Source: Streptomyces armeniacus (lineage in GTDB: Bacteria > Actinomycetota > Actinomycetes > Streptomycetales > Streptomycetaceae). From it: a DNA stretch of 64,000 nt. This document shows, piece after piece, positions 7,266 to 17,984 of this stretch. The position numbers and the translations under genes were made by a program. How positions within the stretch are numbered: the stretch's first letter is position 1; every line of letters starts with the position of its first letter. The notes under the pieces are model-generated. The model saw only the letters and a program-made list of their open reading frames with translations. It was not told the DNA's origin and searched no databases. The stretch covers positions 7,876,715 through 7,940,714 of the forward strand of contig NZ_CP031320.1 in the NCBI RefSeq assembly GCF_003355155.1. Reading direction: 5' to 3'.

Positions 7266-10200
7266 TGGGCTGGGGGCCGGTCGACGACTGGGTGGAGAAG
7301 GGCACCGAGTTCGCCGGTGAGGTCGTGGACGAGGGCGGCGAGCTGGTCGCCGACGGCCTGGACAAGGTGGGCTGGGAGGACGGCGCGAACGCGGTCCGGC
7401 ACGCCAAGAACGCGGTCGCCAACCGGATGGGCGCCGACGTCGACGAGATGAATCTCGGCCAGACCGACGACCCAAAGGAACTGATCTTCGGCAGCGCGGG
7501 CAAGCTGCGCTCCACGAGCAGGCATCTGACGGACTTCAAAACGGCGTTCAACAAGGTCGGCAACGGACTGAAGGGCCTCGACCCCGGCCAGTGGAAGGGA
7601 GCGGCGGCGGAGTCGTTCCGGAACCGGGTTGACCTGGAGCCGAAGAAGTGGTTCAAGGCGGCTGACGCGTGCGAGAAGGCCGCGAAGGCGCTGGAGGACT
7701 TCGCCGGGACGGTGGAGTGGGCGCAGGCACGCGCCAAGGAGGCCATCGCGAAGTGGAAGGCGGCCGACAAGGCGACCCAGGACGCGGAGAAGGCGCACAA
7801 CGCGAAGGTCGACACGTACAACGCGGCGGCGGACTCGTACAACGCGGCCGTACGGGCGGGGGAGGAGCCGGGCGCCCGGCCGGCGCCGCCGGGGGAGTTC
7901 AAGGACCCGGGGCCCGGGATGCGCGAGGAGGCCGAGGAGATCCTCGCGGGCGCCCGCAAGCAGCGTAACGAGGCGGCCGAACGGGCGCGGGCGGCCGTGC
8001 AGTCGGCGCGGGACGCGGCGCCGCCGAAGCCGTCGACGGGGGAGCAGCTCGCGAGCGACGCGGCGATCAAGGGCCTGGGCCTGACGCACTTCGGCGGCGG
8101 GGTGATCAAGGGCGCGGCGGGGGTGCTGTCGTTCGCGCGCAGCGTGAACATGTTCGACCCGCACAACATGATGAACCCGGGCGACTTCGCGACCAACGTC
8201 AACGCCGCCGCCAACGGCATGTACCAGATGGCCCGTGACCCGCAGGGCGCCGCCGAGAACCTGGCCAAGGCGTTCCAGGGCGACCCGGAGGACTTCCTGG
8301 GGCAGCTGGCACCGGAGATGCTGGGCACGAAGGGCGCGGGCCTGCTCAAGACGGGCGCACGCGCGGGCCGTACGGGCCTGCGGGCCCACCCGGACGGGCC
8401 GGACGGCAGCGGTCGCGGCCCGGAGTCCACCTCGAACGGCCCGACCGACCCCGTCGACATGGCGACGGGCCGGATGTATCTGCCGCAGACGGACGTGTCG
8501 CTGCCGGGCGCGCTGCCGCTGCAGTTCGTACGGCGGGTGGAGTCCGGGTACGGGGCGGGGCGCTGGTTCGGGCCGTCCTGGTCCAGTACGGCGGACCAGC
8601 GCCTGGAGGTGGACCCGGAGGGCGTCGTCTTCGTCACCGAGGACGGCCGCCTGCTGGCGTACCCGCACCCGGCGCCGGGCGTGCCGACGCTGCCGGAGAC
8701 GGGCGCGCGGTGGCCGCTGGAGCGTACGCGCGAGGGCGGGTACACGGTCGCCGACCCGGACACCGGCGTCGTACGGCACTTCGGGCCGCCGGGCGACGGG
8801 CGCGACGGCATCGCGCTGCTGGAGCAGCTCACCGACCGCAACGGGCACGCGGTCACCTTCGAGTACGACGAGGACGGCACCCCGCTGGCGCTGGCGCACA
8901 GCGGCGGCCACCGCCTGGAGATCACCTGTACGGACGGCCGCATCACGGGCCTGTCGCTGGCCGGCCGGCAGCTGATCCGCTACGGCTACACCGACGGCAA
9001 CCTCACCGAGGTCGTCAACTCCTCAGGACTGCCGCTGCGTTTCGCGTACGACGACGAGCGCCGCGTCGTCTCCTGGACGGACACCAACGACCGCCGCTAC
9101 GACTACGTCTACGACAACCGCGACCGCTGCATCGCCGAGGGCGGCACGGACGGCCACGTCCAGCTGCGCATCGACTACGGCGCCACCGACCCCGCCACCG
9201 GCCACCGCGTCACGACGGTCACCACGTCACAGGGCCACGTCAGCCGCTACGTCATCAACAACCGCTGCCAGGTGGTCGCCGAGCACGACCCCAACGGCGC
9301 GGTCATCCGTACGGAATGGGACCCCTACCACCGCCTCCTGTCCCGTACGGACCCGCTGGGGCACACGGTCCGCCTCACGTACGACGGCCCCGGCTCCCGC
9401 CCGGCCACGGTCACCCGCCCGGACGGGCGCACCTCGCACGCCGACTTCAACGGCCTGCGCCTGCCGACCACCACCACGGCCGCGGACGGCACCGTGTGGC
9501 GCCACGACTACGACGAACGCGGCAACCGCACCTCCACCACCGACCCGCTCGGCCACGAGACGCGGTACGCGTACGACGCCAGCGGCCACCTCGCCGCCGT
9601 CACCAACGCGCTGGGCGAGACCACGCACGTACGGTGCGACGCGGCCGGCCTCCCCGTCGAGATCACCGACCCGGCCGGCGGGACCACCTCGTACGAGCGG
9701 GACGCGTTCGGCCGCCCCGTCGCCCTCGTGGACCAGCTGGGCGCGGTCACGCGCCTGGACTGGTCGGTCGAGGGCCGCCTGCTGCGGCGGACCGACCCGG
9801 ACGGCGCCGAGCAGAGCTGGACGTACGACGGTGAGGGCAACTGCACGCGCCACGTGGCCGCGAACGGCGGCGTCACCACGTACGAGTACACGCACTTCGA
9901 CCTGCTCGCCGCCCAGACCGGGCCCGACGGCGTCCGCTACACCTTCACGCACGACCATGAACTGCGGCTCACCCAGGTCACCAACCCGCAGGGGCTGACC
10001 TGGCAGTACGTCTACGACCCGGCGGGCCGCCTCGTCTCCGAGACGGACTTCGACGCGCGCACGCTGACGTACGCCTACGACGCGGCCGGCCAGCTGACCG
10101 CCCGCACCAACCCGTTGGGCGAGACGGTCTCCTTCACGCGCGACGCGCTCGGCCGGATCGTACGGAAGGACGCCGGCGGGCAGGTCACCACATTCGCGTA

Positions 10201-11437
10201 CGACCCGGCGGGCCGCCTCACCGAAGCCGCCGGGCCGGACTCCCGACTCGTCTGGCAGCGCGACAGGCTGGGCCGCGTCAAGACGGAACTGGCCGACGGC
10301 CGCGTCCTCACGCACACGTACGACGCGCTGGGCCGCCGTACGCGCAGGGTGACGCCGTCGGGCGCGGTCTCCACCTTCGCGTACGACGAGGCGGGCAACC
10401 GTACGGCGCTCACCGCCTCCGGCCGCACCCTGGACTTCACGCACGACGCGGCGGGGCGGGAGACGGGGCGCCGGGTCGGCGGGCAGCTGTCGCTGACCCA
10501 ACTCTGGGACCCGGCAGGCCGGTTGACGGAGCAGACCGTGCTCGGTCCCTCGTCCGAGCGGGTCCAGCACCGCACGTACACCTACCGGCCCGACGGCCAC
10601 CTTGTCGCCATGGCGGACCGGCTCGCCGGCTCCCGCACGTACGACCTGGACGCGGCCGGGCGCGTCACGGCGGTGCACGCGGCGGGCTGGAGCGAGACGT
10701 ACGCGTACGACGAGGCGGGCAACCAGACCCGGGCCCACTGGCCCGACGACCACCCCGCCCCGGAGGCCCGCGGCCCGCGCACGTACACCGGCACACGCAT
10801 CAACGGCGCGGGCCGCGTCCACTACGACCACGACGCCGCGGGCCGCGTCACCCTCCGCCGCAAGACCCGCCTCTCCCGCAAACCCGACACGTGGCACTAC
10901 ACCTGGAACACCGAGGACCAGCTCACCGCCGTCACCACCCCGGACGGCACGACCTGGCGCTACGCGTACGACCCACTGGGCCGCCGCACCTCCAAACAGC
11001 GCCTCACCGCCACCGGCGAGGTCGCCGAACGGGTGGACTTCACCTGGGACGGCCCCACCCTGATCGAACAGACCACGGCCTCGGCCACCGGGGACCTGCC
11101 CCACCCGGTCACCCTCACCTGGGACCACGACGGCCTGACCCCGCTCACCCAGACGGAACGCCTCACGGACGCCGCCACCCAGACCGAGATCGACTCGCGC
11201 TTCTTCGCCATCGTCACCGACCTGGTCGGCACCCCCACCGAACTGGTCGACGAGCACGGCGACATCGCCTGGCACACCCGTACCACCCTGTGGGGCTCCA
11301 CGACCTGGAACCGCGACGCCAACACCTACACCCCACTCCGCTTCCCGGGCCAGTACCACGACCCGGAAACGGGCCTGCACTACAACTTCCACCGCTACTA
11401 CGACCCCACCACGGCCCGCTACACCACCCCCGACCCC
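7265..11437 (+). CDS. Rhs-family polymorphic toxin with T7SS-signal N-terminus and DUF6531; toxin end missing
   Basis: About 1390 residues remain. Residues 1-290 form a long helical, Ala/Lys/Glu-rich region (LRSTSRHLTDFKTAF through SARDAAPPKPSTGEQ), the putative type VII secretion-signal module. A DUF6531 module follows (DPVDMATGRMYLPQTDVSLPG then FVRRVESGYGAGRWFGPSW, near 8450-8590). Next come some 25 YD/RHS repeats (YDxxGRL, YDALGRR) and the core end YHDPETGLHYNFHRYYDPTTARYTTPDPL, after which every Rhs protein switches to its variable C-terminal toxin. Here the frame instead runs into adapter sequence, so the toxin and its immunity gene are not present at this place. The YD shell is expected to encapsulate the toxin. 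Confidence 0.93.
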
Positions 11438-11587
11438 CTCTCTCTTATCCACCTCTCCCCCCGACCACGAAGCCTCAGGTTTCCATCGCCACCGTTGTCG
11501 TTCGCTTAACACAACACCGAACCAGCGGGGACCGGCTACGCCCCCTGGGGCGTCGTCGGCGTGGTCAGGTGTGTATAAGAGCCAGCC
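11438..11587. other. Nextera adapter chimera (assembly junction)
   Basis: Left: CTCTCTTATCCACCTCTCC and CGACCACGAAGC, a corrupted mosaic end plus read-2 adapter. An i7/P7-like stretch ending near CGTTCGCTT follows. Right: CGTCGTCGGCGTGGTCAG and GTGTGTATAAGAGCCAG, the read-1 adapter and mosaic end. It cuts the Rhs gene and starts a new contig before the SDR gene. Confidence 0.9.
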
Positions 11588-11646
11588 CTACGGCCCGCCT
11601 GACCGCCCAGGGCCGCCCCGCCGCCGGCCGTTCAACTCCCGCGGAC

Positions 11647-12390
11647 TCAGATCTGGTTCAGGCCGCCGTCGACGTACACGCTCGAACCGGTGATGAAGCT
11701 GCTCTGCCCGGAGGCGAGGAACGCCACGGCGGCGGCGACCTCCTCCGGGCGCCCGAGCCGGCCCAGCGGGACGCTCGTCGCCAGTTGCTGCTTGAACCGC
11801 TCCGGTTCGGGAGTGAGCCCCGACAGCGCGGGGGTGTCGGTCGGGCCGGGTGTGACGGTGTTGACCCTGATGCCGCGCCCCTTGAGCTCGTTGGCCCAGG
11901 TCCGGGCGAACGACCGGGTGGCGGCCTTGGTCGCCGCGTACACGCCGAACGCCTCCTCGCCGCTGTCCACGGTGGTGGAGCCGTTCAGGATCACCGAGGC
12001 GCCGTCGTTGAGCAGAGGCAGCGCCTTCTGGACGGTGAACAGCGTGCCACGGGCGTTGATGCCGAAGATCGCGTCGAAGTGCTCCTCGGTGATCTGCTCC
12101 AGCGTCGCGAACTCGCCGACGGAGGCGTTCGCGAACAGTACGTCCAGACCCTCTCCCCTGCCGCCGATCGCCTCGTAGAGCCGGTCCAGGTCGGCCGGCT
12201 CCGAGATGTCACTGACGACCGCGGTGGCCGACACCGGTCCGATCGCCTCGACGGCCGCGTCGAGTTCCGCCTTGCGCCGGCCGGTGATGAACACGTGCGC
12301 ACCCTCTTCCGCCAGCCGTACCGCACTGGCCAGGCCGATGCCGCTGCTGCCGCCGGTGACGAGCGCGGTCTTGCCCTCAAGCAGTCCCAT
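11647..12390 (-). CDS. SDR-family oxidoreductase, divergent from a TetR regulator
   Basis: The complete 247-residue classical SDR has KTALVTGGSSGIG (cofactor site), LFANASVGEF (the NAG motif altered to NAS), catalytic LNGSTTVDSGEEAFGVYAATKAA (S and YxxxK) and the C-terminal VYVDGG. Lengths and spacing are typical. It is transcribed away from a TetR gene with two palindromes between them. By the usual pattern of such pairs it is the repressed target and its substrate, or a related xenobiotic, is the likely inducer. Confidence 0.9.
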   Translation of the reverse strand: MGLLEGKTALVTGGSSGIGLASAVRLAEEGAHVFITGRRKAELDAAVEAIGPVSATAVVSDISEPADLDRLYEAIGGRGEGLDVLFANASVGEFATLEQITEEHFDAIFGINARGTLFTVQKALPLLNDGASVILNGSTTVDSGEEAFGVYAATKAATRSFARTWANELKGRGIRVNTVTPGPTDTPALSGLTPEPERFKQQLATSVPLGRLGRPEEVAAAVAFLASGQSSFITGSSVYVDGGLNQI

Positions 12391-12405
12391 GTGGACGACC
12401 CTCCC

Positions 12406-12437
12406 TCTAATTCCGCATCGATCGATGCGGAATTAGA
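12406..12437. promoter_or_regulatory. 32-bp perfect palindrome, TetR operator 1
   Basis: A perfect inverted repeat is centred on CATCGATCGATG with outer arms TCTAATTCCG and CGGAATTAGA. It lies 16-47 bases upstream of the SDR start. It shares the core TTCnGCATCGAnCGATGCnGAA-type half-sites with the second palindrome at 12447-12470, which marks both as sites of one regulator, most likely the adjacent TetR protein. Confidence 0.8.
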
Positions 12438-12446
12438 ACCGTAGCA

Positions 12447-12470
12447 CTTCTGCATCGACCGATGCAGAAG
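12447..12470. promoter_or_regulatory. 24-bp palindrome, TetR operator 2
   Basis: The arms CTTCTGCATCG and CGATGCAGAAG flank a central AC. It lies 15-39 bases before the TetR start and shares its half-site with operator 1, consistent with control of both the SDR and autoregulation. Confidence 0.8.
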
Positions 12471-12485
12471 AGGTAGGCTGCGGGG

Positions 12486-13094
12486 GTGGGAACGAAACAG
12501 AGCGGCCCCGTCGGCCGGCCGCGGGGATTCGACGCCGACGAGGCTCTCGAGCGCGCCATGCTCGTCTTCTGGGAGCACGGCTACGAGGGAGCGAGCCTGG
12601 CCCGCCTCACCGAGGCGATGGGCATCTCCACCACCAGCATGTACGCGGCCTTCGGCAGCAAGGAGGAGCTGTTCCGCAAGGCCCTGGAGCGCTACACCGA
12701 AGGGCCGGGCGGCTATCTGGCGCGGGCCCTGGACGAGCCGACCGCCCTGGGCGTCGCCACCGCGATCCTGGCCGGCGCCATCCGCACCACCACCCGCCCG
12801 GCCCGCCCCCACGGGTGCCTGGGCGTCCAGGGCGCCCTGGCCACCGGCGACCCCGGACACGGCGTCCGCGACCTTCTCGCCGCATGGCGCAACGACGGCT
12901 GCTGCCGCGTGCGCGACCGGTTCCAACGGGCTGTCGACGAAGGCGAACTCCCGGCCGGGACCGACCCAGGGGTACTGGCCCGCTACGTCACCTCCCTGGC
13001 GTTCGGCATCGCGGTGCAGGCCGCGAGCGGTGTCCCCCAGGACGAACTCCGGAAGATGGCCGACGCGGCCTTGCGCAACTGGCCCCTCGGCTGA
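12486..13094 (+). CDS. TetR/AcrR-family transcriptional repressor
   Basis: The 202-residue protein has the N-terminal TetR helix-turn-helix GRPRGFDADEALERAMLVFWEHGYEGASLARLTEAMGIS..SMYAAFGSKEELFRKAL (about residues 10-60). The C-terminal ligand domain, with GCLGVQGAL and a LARYVTSLAFGIAVQAASG helix, resembles the TetR_C branch common beside SDR genes. The start is a GTG at 12486. The repressor faces the SDR gene across two palindromes and should control both. Confidence 0.92.
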   Translation: MGTKQSGPVGRPRGFDADEALERAMLVFWEHGYEGASLARLTEAMGISTTSMYAAFGSKEELFRKALERYTEGPGGYLARALDEPTALGVATAILAGAIRTTTRPARPHGCLGVQGALATGDPGHGVRDLLAAWRNDGCCRVRDRFQRAVDEGELPAGTDPGVLARYVTSLAFGIAVQAASGVPQDELRKMADAALRNWPLG

Positions 13095-13147
13095 GCCGGC
13101 CACCACCGCTGTGACGCGATGGCCGCTGCACCAGCCACACTTGATCC

Positions 13148-13399
13148 ATGAACGAAGCAATGGGCCTCGCGCAGGCACGCGCGAACCTCGGAGACCTGTG
13201 CCGCAAGGTCGCCACCAGCGGCGAGCGGACGGTCATCACCGACCGCGGCGCGCCCGTCGCCATCCTGATCAGCCCCCAGGAACTCGCCGACCTGGAAGAC
13301 GACTTGGCGATCGCGCGCAACCGTCTCAACGAAGCCCAGGGCTCCCCGGAACCGGTTGTGTCACACGGGGAGCTTCTCGCAGAGCTCGCCGCGATGTGA
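13148..13399 (+). CDS. Phd/YefM-type antitoxin, no RelE partner
   Basis: The 83-residue protein has the Phd/YefM DNA-binding fold: QARANLGDLCRKVATSGERTVITDRGAPVAILISPQELADLED. The following gene is not a RelE/ParE- or Doc-like toxin, so this is an orphan antitoxin or an antitoxin whose toxin is elsewhere. It may work as a simple autoregulator. Confidence 0.88.
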   Translation: MNEAMGLAQARANLGDLCRKVATSGERTVITDRGAPVAILISPQELADLEDDLAIARNRLNEAQGSPEPVVSHGELLAELAAM

Positions 13400-13412
13400 T
13401 CGGGAGCCTTCC

Positions 13413-13811
13413 GTGGACGGCATCGAGCTCGCCGGAGCCCTGGAGACAGTCCTGCGGGACCTCCGGGCGCAGTGCGCGGTGCAGCCGCGCGTGCAGGCGG
13501 ACGACGGGTCCGGAGTCATGCTCTGGGCCCCGGACGGTTCGGGTCAGGGCCTGACTCCGCCACCGGGCGGCACCGCCGCGGAGCGGCTGGCGGGCCTGGC
13601 GGATCAGGTCCAGGAATGGGCGGTGGAGGCACTGTGGTCCGAGGGCGCGTCGGCGGTCTGGCCCCGGTGCCCGGCACACCCGGACACGCACCCGCTGACG
13701 GCGACGGTCCGCACAGACACGGCCGTGTGGGTGTGCCCGAAGCGCGGAACGGCGGTCGCGCGGATCGGGGAGCTGGAGAACCGCTGGTGCGGGCGGGTCC
13801 TGCACCGGTGA
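13413..13811 (+). CDS. Hypothetical protein with Cys/His-rich C-terminus
   Basis: The 132-residue protein has no recognised family. The N-terminal half is helical (IELAGALETVLRDLRAQ). The C-terminal half WPRCPAHPDTHPLTATVRTDTAVWVCPKRG has spaced Cys/His residues that could form a small zinc-binding fold. The GTG at 13413 has CGGGAG upstream and lies 13 bases after the Phd stop, so the two probably share a transcript. It does not resemble a toxin. Confidence 0.6.
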   Translation: MDGIELAGALETVLRDLRAQCAVQPRVQADDGSGVMLWAPDGSGQGLTPPPGGTAAERLAGLADQVQEWAVEALWSEGASAVWPRCPAHPDTHPLTATVRTDTAVWVCPKRGTAVARIGELENRWCGRVLHR

Positions 13812-13835
13812 CGGCACGGGCACCCGCCCGCCCCA

Positions 13836-16170
13836 TCACCGCGGCAGGCTGCCCGGGTCCGTCGCCCACTCCTTGTTCGGCCGGTCCGAGAGCCTGTAGT
13901 CCAGCCGCCCGCCCCGCAGTACCAGGCCGCCGCCGTCCCACGAACGGTCCGTCTCCGCGCCGTTGACGCGGACCGCGTCGATGTACGGGCGCGTGTCGCC
14001 CGCGTCCGGGGCGCTGACCGTGATGTCGCGGTTTCCCGGGCGTTCGAGGTGCACCCGGGGGAACGAGGGCGCGCCCAGGAGCATCGCCGCGGTGCCGGGC
14101 TCCTGCGGGTACATGCCGAGGGAGGCGAAGACGTACCAGGCGGACATCGTGCCCAGGTCGTCGTTGCCGGGCAGGCCGCGCGGCCCCGTGCCGTACGCCG
14201 TGTCCGCGATCTGCCGTACGGTCTCCTGCGCCTTCCACGGCTGCCCCAGCGCGTTGTAGAGCCAAGGGGTGTGGATGCCGGGCTCGTTGGTGGGGTCGTA
14301 GCGGAGCGGGTCGCCGCCGCCGATGGCCCACGAGCCGTCCGGGTTGTGGAAGAAGCCGTCCAGGCGCGTCGCCGCCTTCCCGCGGCCGCCCATGGCCGCG
14401 GCCAGGCCCTGCACGTCCTGCGGCACCATCCACGTGTACGTGGCGCTGGTGCCCTGCGCGAACCCGCGGTCGCTGCCCGGGTCGAACGGGCTCACCCACG
14501 AGCCGTCCAGGTTGCGCGCCCGTACGTAGCCCGCGCCGTCCGTGGCCTCGGGGTCGTATACGTTGCGCCAGTACCCGGCGCGGGCCGCGAACCGGTCCGC
14601 GTCCGCGTCACGCCCCAGCAGCCGCGCCCAGTGCGCCAGCGCCGAGTCCGCGACCGCGTCCTCCAGGGTCTCCGCCGCGCCGCCCCAACAGTGGCAGGCG
14701 TCCTGCGGCGCGTAACGGCTCTCCAGGTACTGCTCCAGGTTCGGCCGCTGCCCCTCGCACTGGCCGGGGCAGCCCGCGTCGGACAGGCCGTCCGGATGCG
14801 GAACGGTGGCCTGGCGCGCGAGCGATTCGAAGGCGCCGCGGGCGTCGAAGTTCCGTACGCCCATCGCGTAGAACGTGGCCAGGGTCGCGGCCGAGGGGTC
14901 GCCCGTCATGACGTGGGTGGGCCCGTTGATGTGCACCCAGCGGTCCCAGACGCCGCCGTTCTGGCGGGCGAAGTTGTAGAGGGACTGCGCGAAGTCGCCC
15001 GCCACGTCCGGCTTGAGGAGCGCGAGGAGCTGCACGTGGGCGCGGTACTGGTCCCAGCCGGAAAAGTTGCTGTACTGCGCCCGCTGCCCGCGTACGACGC
15101 GGTGCACGCGGCCGTCCATACCGGGGTAGCGGCCGTCGGTGTCGCTGACGAGGTTGGGCTGGAGGAGGGAGTGGTAGAGCGCGGTGTAGAAGGCCGTACG
15201 GCGGGCGGGCGTGCCGCCGGACGCGGTGACGCTGCCCAGCTCCCGGTTCCAGGCGCGCTGTCCGGCCGCCGCCACCTCGTCGACGCTCGCGCGGGGCGCG
15301 ATCTCGCCGCGCAGGTTCGCCTCGGCACCGGCCTGGCTCACGTACGAGATGCCCATCCGCATGTGGACGCTGCGGTCACGGCCGGTGTCGAAGCCGACCC
15401 AGCCGCCGGAGCCGCGGCCCGCGCGGTCGGCGCCGGTCGCGTAGCCCTCGCCTCCGCCGCCGGACGTCGAGCCCGGGGAGAGGGTGCCGTCGCGCCAGGT
15501 GCCGGTGGTGGCGAAGTCGCGGTCGAAGGAGGCGCTGAAGTGGAGCTTGTAGTAGCTCTTGCGGTTGTTCTCGCCGCCGTTGGCGCGGCGGCCGCAGAAG
15601 GCGCCGGTGTGGACCCAGCCGGTGACCTTGCGGGCGGCGCGGTCGATCTCGACGTGGGCGTCCTCGCTGCCGTTGAGTGAGTTCGACACGCGGAAGAGGA
15701 GGCTGGCGGGCTTGCCCGCGGGGAAGGTGAAGTCGGCGACGCCGGCGCGGCGGGAGACCGCCAGGTCGCTCTGTACGCCGGAGTCCAGGCCGAGGGTGTA
15801 ACGGCCGGGCACGGCACGCTCGTTGGCGTGGCTGAAGTCCGACGCGTACACCTCGTCCTTGGTGTCGGCGGACGGGGACGAGGTGACGTCGCCCGCGAAG
15901 GGCATGATCGGGATGTCCCCGGCGGCGCCGGGGTGGCAGCCGGCGCCGTTGACGTGGGTGAGGCTGAGGCCGCGGATGCGGGTGGCGTCGTACGAGTAGC
16001 CGTTGGCGGCACCGGTGTTGGTCTGGTCGCCGGTGGTGCTGGTCGGGGACCAGGAGATCATGCCGTACGGGAGGACCGCGCCGGGGTAGGTGTTGCCGCC
16101 GTTCGCGGAGCCGATCAGGGGGTCGACGAGCGCGGCTGGGTTCGCGGGGGCGGTGGGTGCACCTCGTGCG
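13836..16170 (-). CDS. GH92 alpha-mannosidase, N-terminus lacking signal peptide
   Basis: About 760 residues match glycoside hydrolase family 92 (Ca-dependent exo-alpha-1,2-type mannosidases). Seen are ALVDPLIGSANGGNTYPGA at the mature start, LSLTHVNGAGC, YSNFSGWDQYRAHVQLLA, TNEPGIHTPWLYNALGQPW and the catalytic-site signature GNDDLGTMSAWYVFASLGMYP. A secreted enzyme is expected, yet upstream of PTAPANPAALVDP the frame reads Arg/Pro-rich nonsense with no signal peptide or ribosome site. The true 5' end is therefore lost or mis-joined near 16170. A second GH92 gene (45105-47501) shows what a complete one looks like. Confidence 0.88.
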
Positions 16171-16377
16171 GGTGGGCGTGACGCTAGCCCGCCGCGCGGG
16201 CGCTTCGTGTGTCGTGCGTTATAGGCGGGGCCCCGGGCGGGCGGTACCGGCCTTGCCGGGGAGCCGGAAGCGAAGCCGTCGGAAACCGTGGGCGGATGAG
16301 GGTGCCGGGGTGCTCCAGGCCGGTACGCCGCCGGTAATCGGTTTGCCGCCGCCCGCGGGGTCGGATAGGAAGCCCAC

Positions 16378-16920
16378 ATGCTCAGAGGCAGCAAGGTCGG
16401 GCTCAGGGCCCGGCACGAGGACGACATCCCGGTCCTGCGGACCGAGCTCTACGACGACGTGGTCAACGCCGCGCGGTCCGAGGGCCGACCGTGGCGGCCG
16501 GTCACACCAGGCTCGAAGGACTCGCGGCTCGTGGTGGACGACACCGCGCAGTCCTATGTCCCGTTCTCCGTCGTGGAGTTGGACGGTGGCACGCTGATCG
16601 GCACCGCCTCGCTCTGGGACATCGACACCCACCACCGCTCCGCGCACATCGGTCTCGGCCTGCTCCCGTCCTCGCGCGGCCACGGCTACGGCACCGACGT
16701 GGTCGCCGTACTGTGCCACTACGGCTTCGTCGTACGCGGCCTCCAACGCCTCCAGATCGAGACCCTGTCGGACAACGACGCGATGCTGCGCTCCGCCGAA
16801 CGCAACGGCTTCGTACGCGAGGGCGTCATGCGCTCCGCGGCCTGGGTGCTGGGCGAGTTCATGGACGAGGTACTGCTGGGGCTCCTCGCGGAGGAGTGGA
16901 AGTCCGGCTCGGAGGGCTAG
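16378..16920 (+). CDS. GNAT acetyltransferase (RimJ/RimL type)
   Basis: The 180-residue protein begins MLRGSKVGLRARHEDDIPVLRTELY. The acetyl-CoA site is AHIGLGLLPSSRGHGYGTDVVAVLCHYGF and the C-terminal hallmark is LQIETLSDNDAMLRSAERNGFVREG. These features are typical of the RimJ/RimL N-terminal-acetyltransferase-like branch that includes antibiotic-modifying members. An AGGAAG site precedes the ATG. The substrate is unknown. Confidence 0.88.
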   Translation: MLRGSKVGLRARHEDDIPVLRTELYDDVVNAARSEGRPWRPVTPGSKDSRLVVDDTAQSYVPFSVVELDGGTLIGTASLWDIDTHHRSAHIGLGLLPSSRGHGYGTDVVAVLCHYGFVVRGLQRLQIETLSDNDAMLRSAERNGFVREGVMRSAAWVLGEFMDEVLLGLLAEEWKSGSEG

Positions 16921-16999
16921 CGGGCCGCTTCATCTGTCACGGGTGCGGATCGGGTCTCGCGCCGCTCGGCTTGTCAGAGGCCGTTGCTACGTTTCACGG

Positions 17000-17941
17000 G
17001 TGATCGACGACCTGGAACAACTCATCGCGCGGGCCGTCGCCGAAGGGTATGGCGACATCTACGAGCTCACGGAAGTGGCGGACGACGCGCCGGAAGACCT
17101 GGCGCCGTATCTCCCGCGGCTGCTCGCCGCGGACGTGGTGTATCCGGGCAAGCTGTACCGCGCGGCCGACAGCGAGGTTCAGCGTGGCCTCGTCGCGAAG
17201 GCCGACACCTGCTGCCAGGACGACGCGGACGACGAACTACGCCTGAACCACCTGCTGGTCGCCTTGGCGCAGACGCGCGGCCCGGTCGCCGAGGCGGCCT
17301 TCCGACGCTGGCGCGACCAGCCTCCGCCCGGCGCGGACCAGCTCCACATCGGTCCGGCCGACTACATGCGGGAAGGCGGCTGGATGCTGGAGGGCGACGA
17401 CGTACGGGAGTTGGGCGGGCCCGTCTCGTACGGCCTGGAGGCCGAGGACGGCCCTGAGCACTCGGAGCGCGAGCGCTGCCGGGGATGCGGCGGCCCGGTG
17501 TGGACCGCGCTGGACCTGGACACCGCCGACGAACGGGTCGCCGAGGCGCTGGCGCATGTCGGCTGGTCCGGTCGGCTCCGGCCGGCGTTCTGCTACGGAT
17601 GCGCTGCCGCTGCCGACACGCTGTTCATCGAGGTGCGCCCGGACGGGACCTCTCGACTGACGGATCCGCCTGAGCCCTCCACCGACGCCCCGATGCTCGA
17701 GGCTCCTACGGTGCGAATGGTTCTCGGCGACCGGTCGGGCCGCCGCCCCGTCGGCTCGGCAGTCGGCGGCCAGGCTGTCTGGATGGACGACGCCGCTTAC
17801 CCTGACTGCCCGAAGTGCCGGAAGCCCATGGCCTCCATCGCCCAGATCGACATGCAGGATCTCACGCACCATGTCGGGTACCACACGTTCTTCCTGCACA
17901 CGGAGTGCCACCTGGCGGCCATGGTCACGCAGTGGGAATGA
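17000..17941 (+). CDS. Hypothetical protein with zinc-finger-like cysteine pairs
   Basis: The 313-residue acidic protein has a helical N-terminal half that looks HEAT-like (EDLAPYLPRLLAAD, RLNHLLVALAQTRGPVAEAAFRRW). Two Cys pairs follow (CRGCGGPVW and FCYGCAAAAD), then a C-terminal CPKCRKPMASIAQIDMQDL segment that recalls the DUF1963/YwqG family. The GTG at 17000 starts the conserved part. A structural zinc site is inferred; function unknown. Confidence 0.65.
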   Translation: MIDDLEQLIARAVAEGYGDIYELTEVADDAPEDLAPYLPRLLAADVVYPGKLYRAADSEVQRGLVAKADTCCQDDADDELRLNHLLVALAQTRGPVAEAAFRRWRDQPPPGADQLHIGPADYMREGGWMLEGDDVRELGGPVSYGLEAEDGPEHSERERCRGCGGPVWTALDLDTADERVAEALAHVGWSGRLRPAFCYGCAAAADTLFIEVRPDGTSRLTDPPEPSTDAPMLEAPTVRMVLGDRSGRRPVGSAVGGQAVWMDDAAYPDCPKCRKPMASIAQIDMQDLTHHVGYHTFFLHTECHLAAMVTQWE

Positions 17942-17984
17942 GACGGCGTGGAATGCTCACGTACACACGGCAGTTGAGCAGGCC

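Noticed and set aside
13148..13811. Phd antitoxin plus downstream gene as a toxin-antitoxin pair
   Set aside because: The downstream protein is 132 residues with Cys/His-rich sequence and shows no Doc, RelE or ParE features.
16160..16220. Adapter remnant (TGACGCTAGCCCG) at the GH92 5' end
   Set aside because: Only about ten bases resemble the read-1 adapter and the mosaic end itself is missing; a break is suspected from the gene, not from this word.
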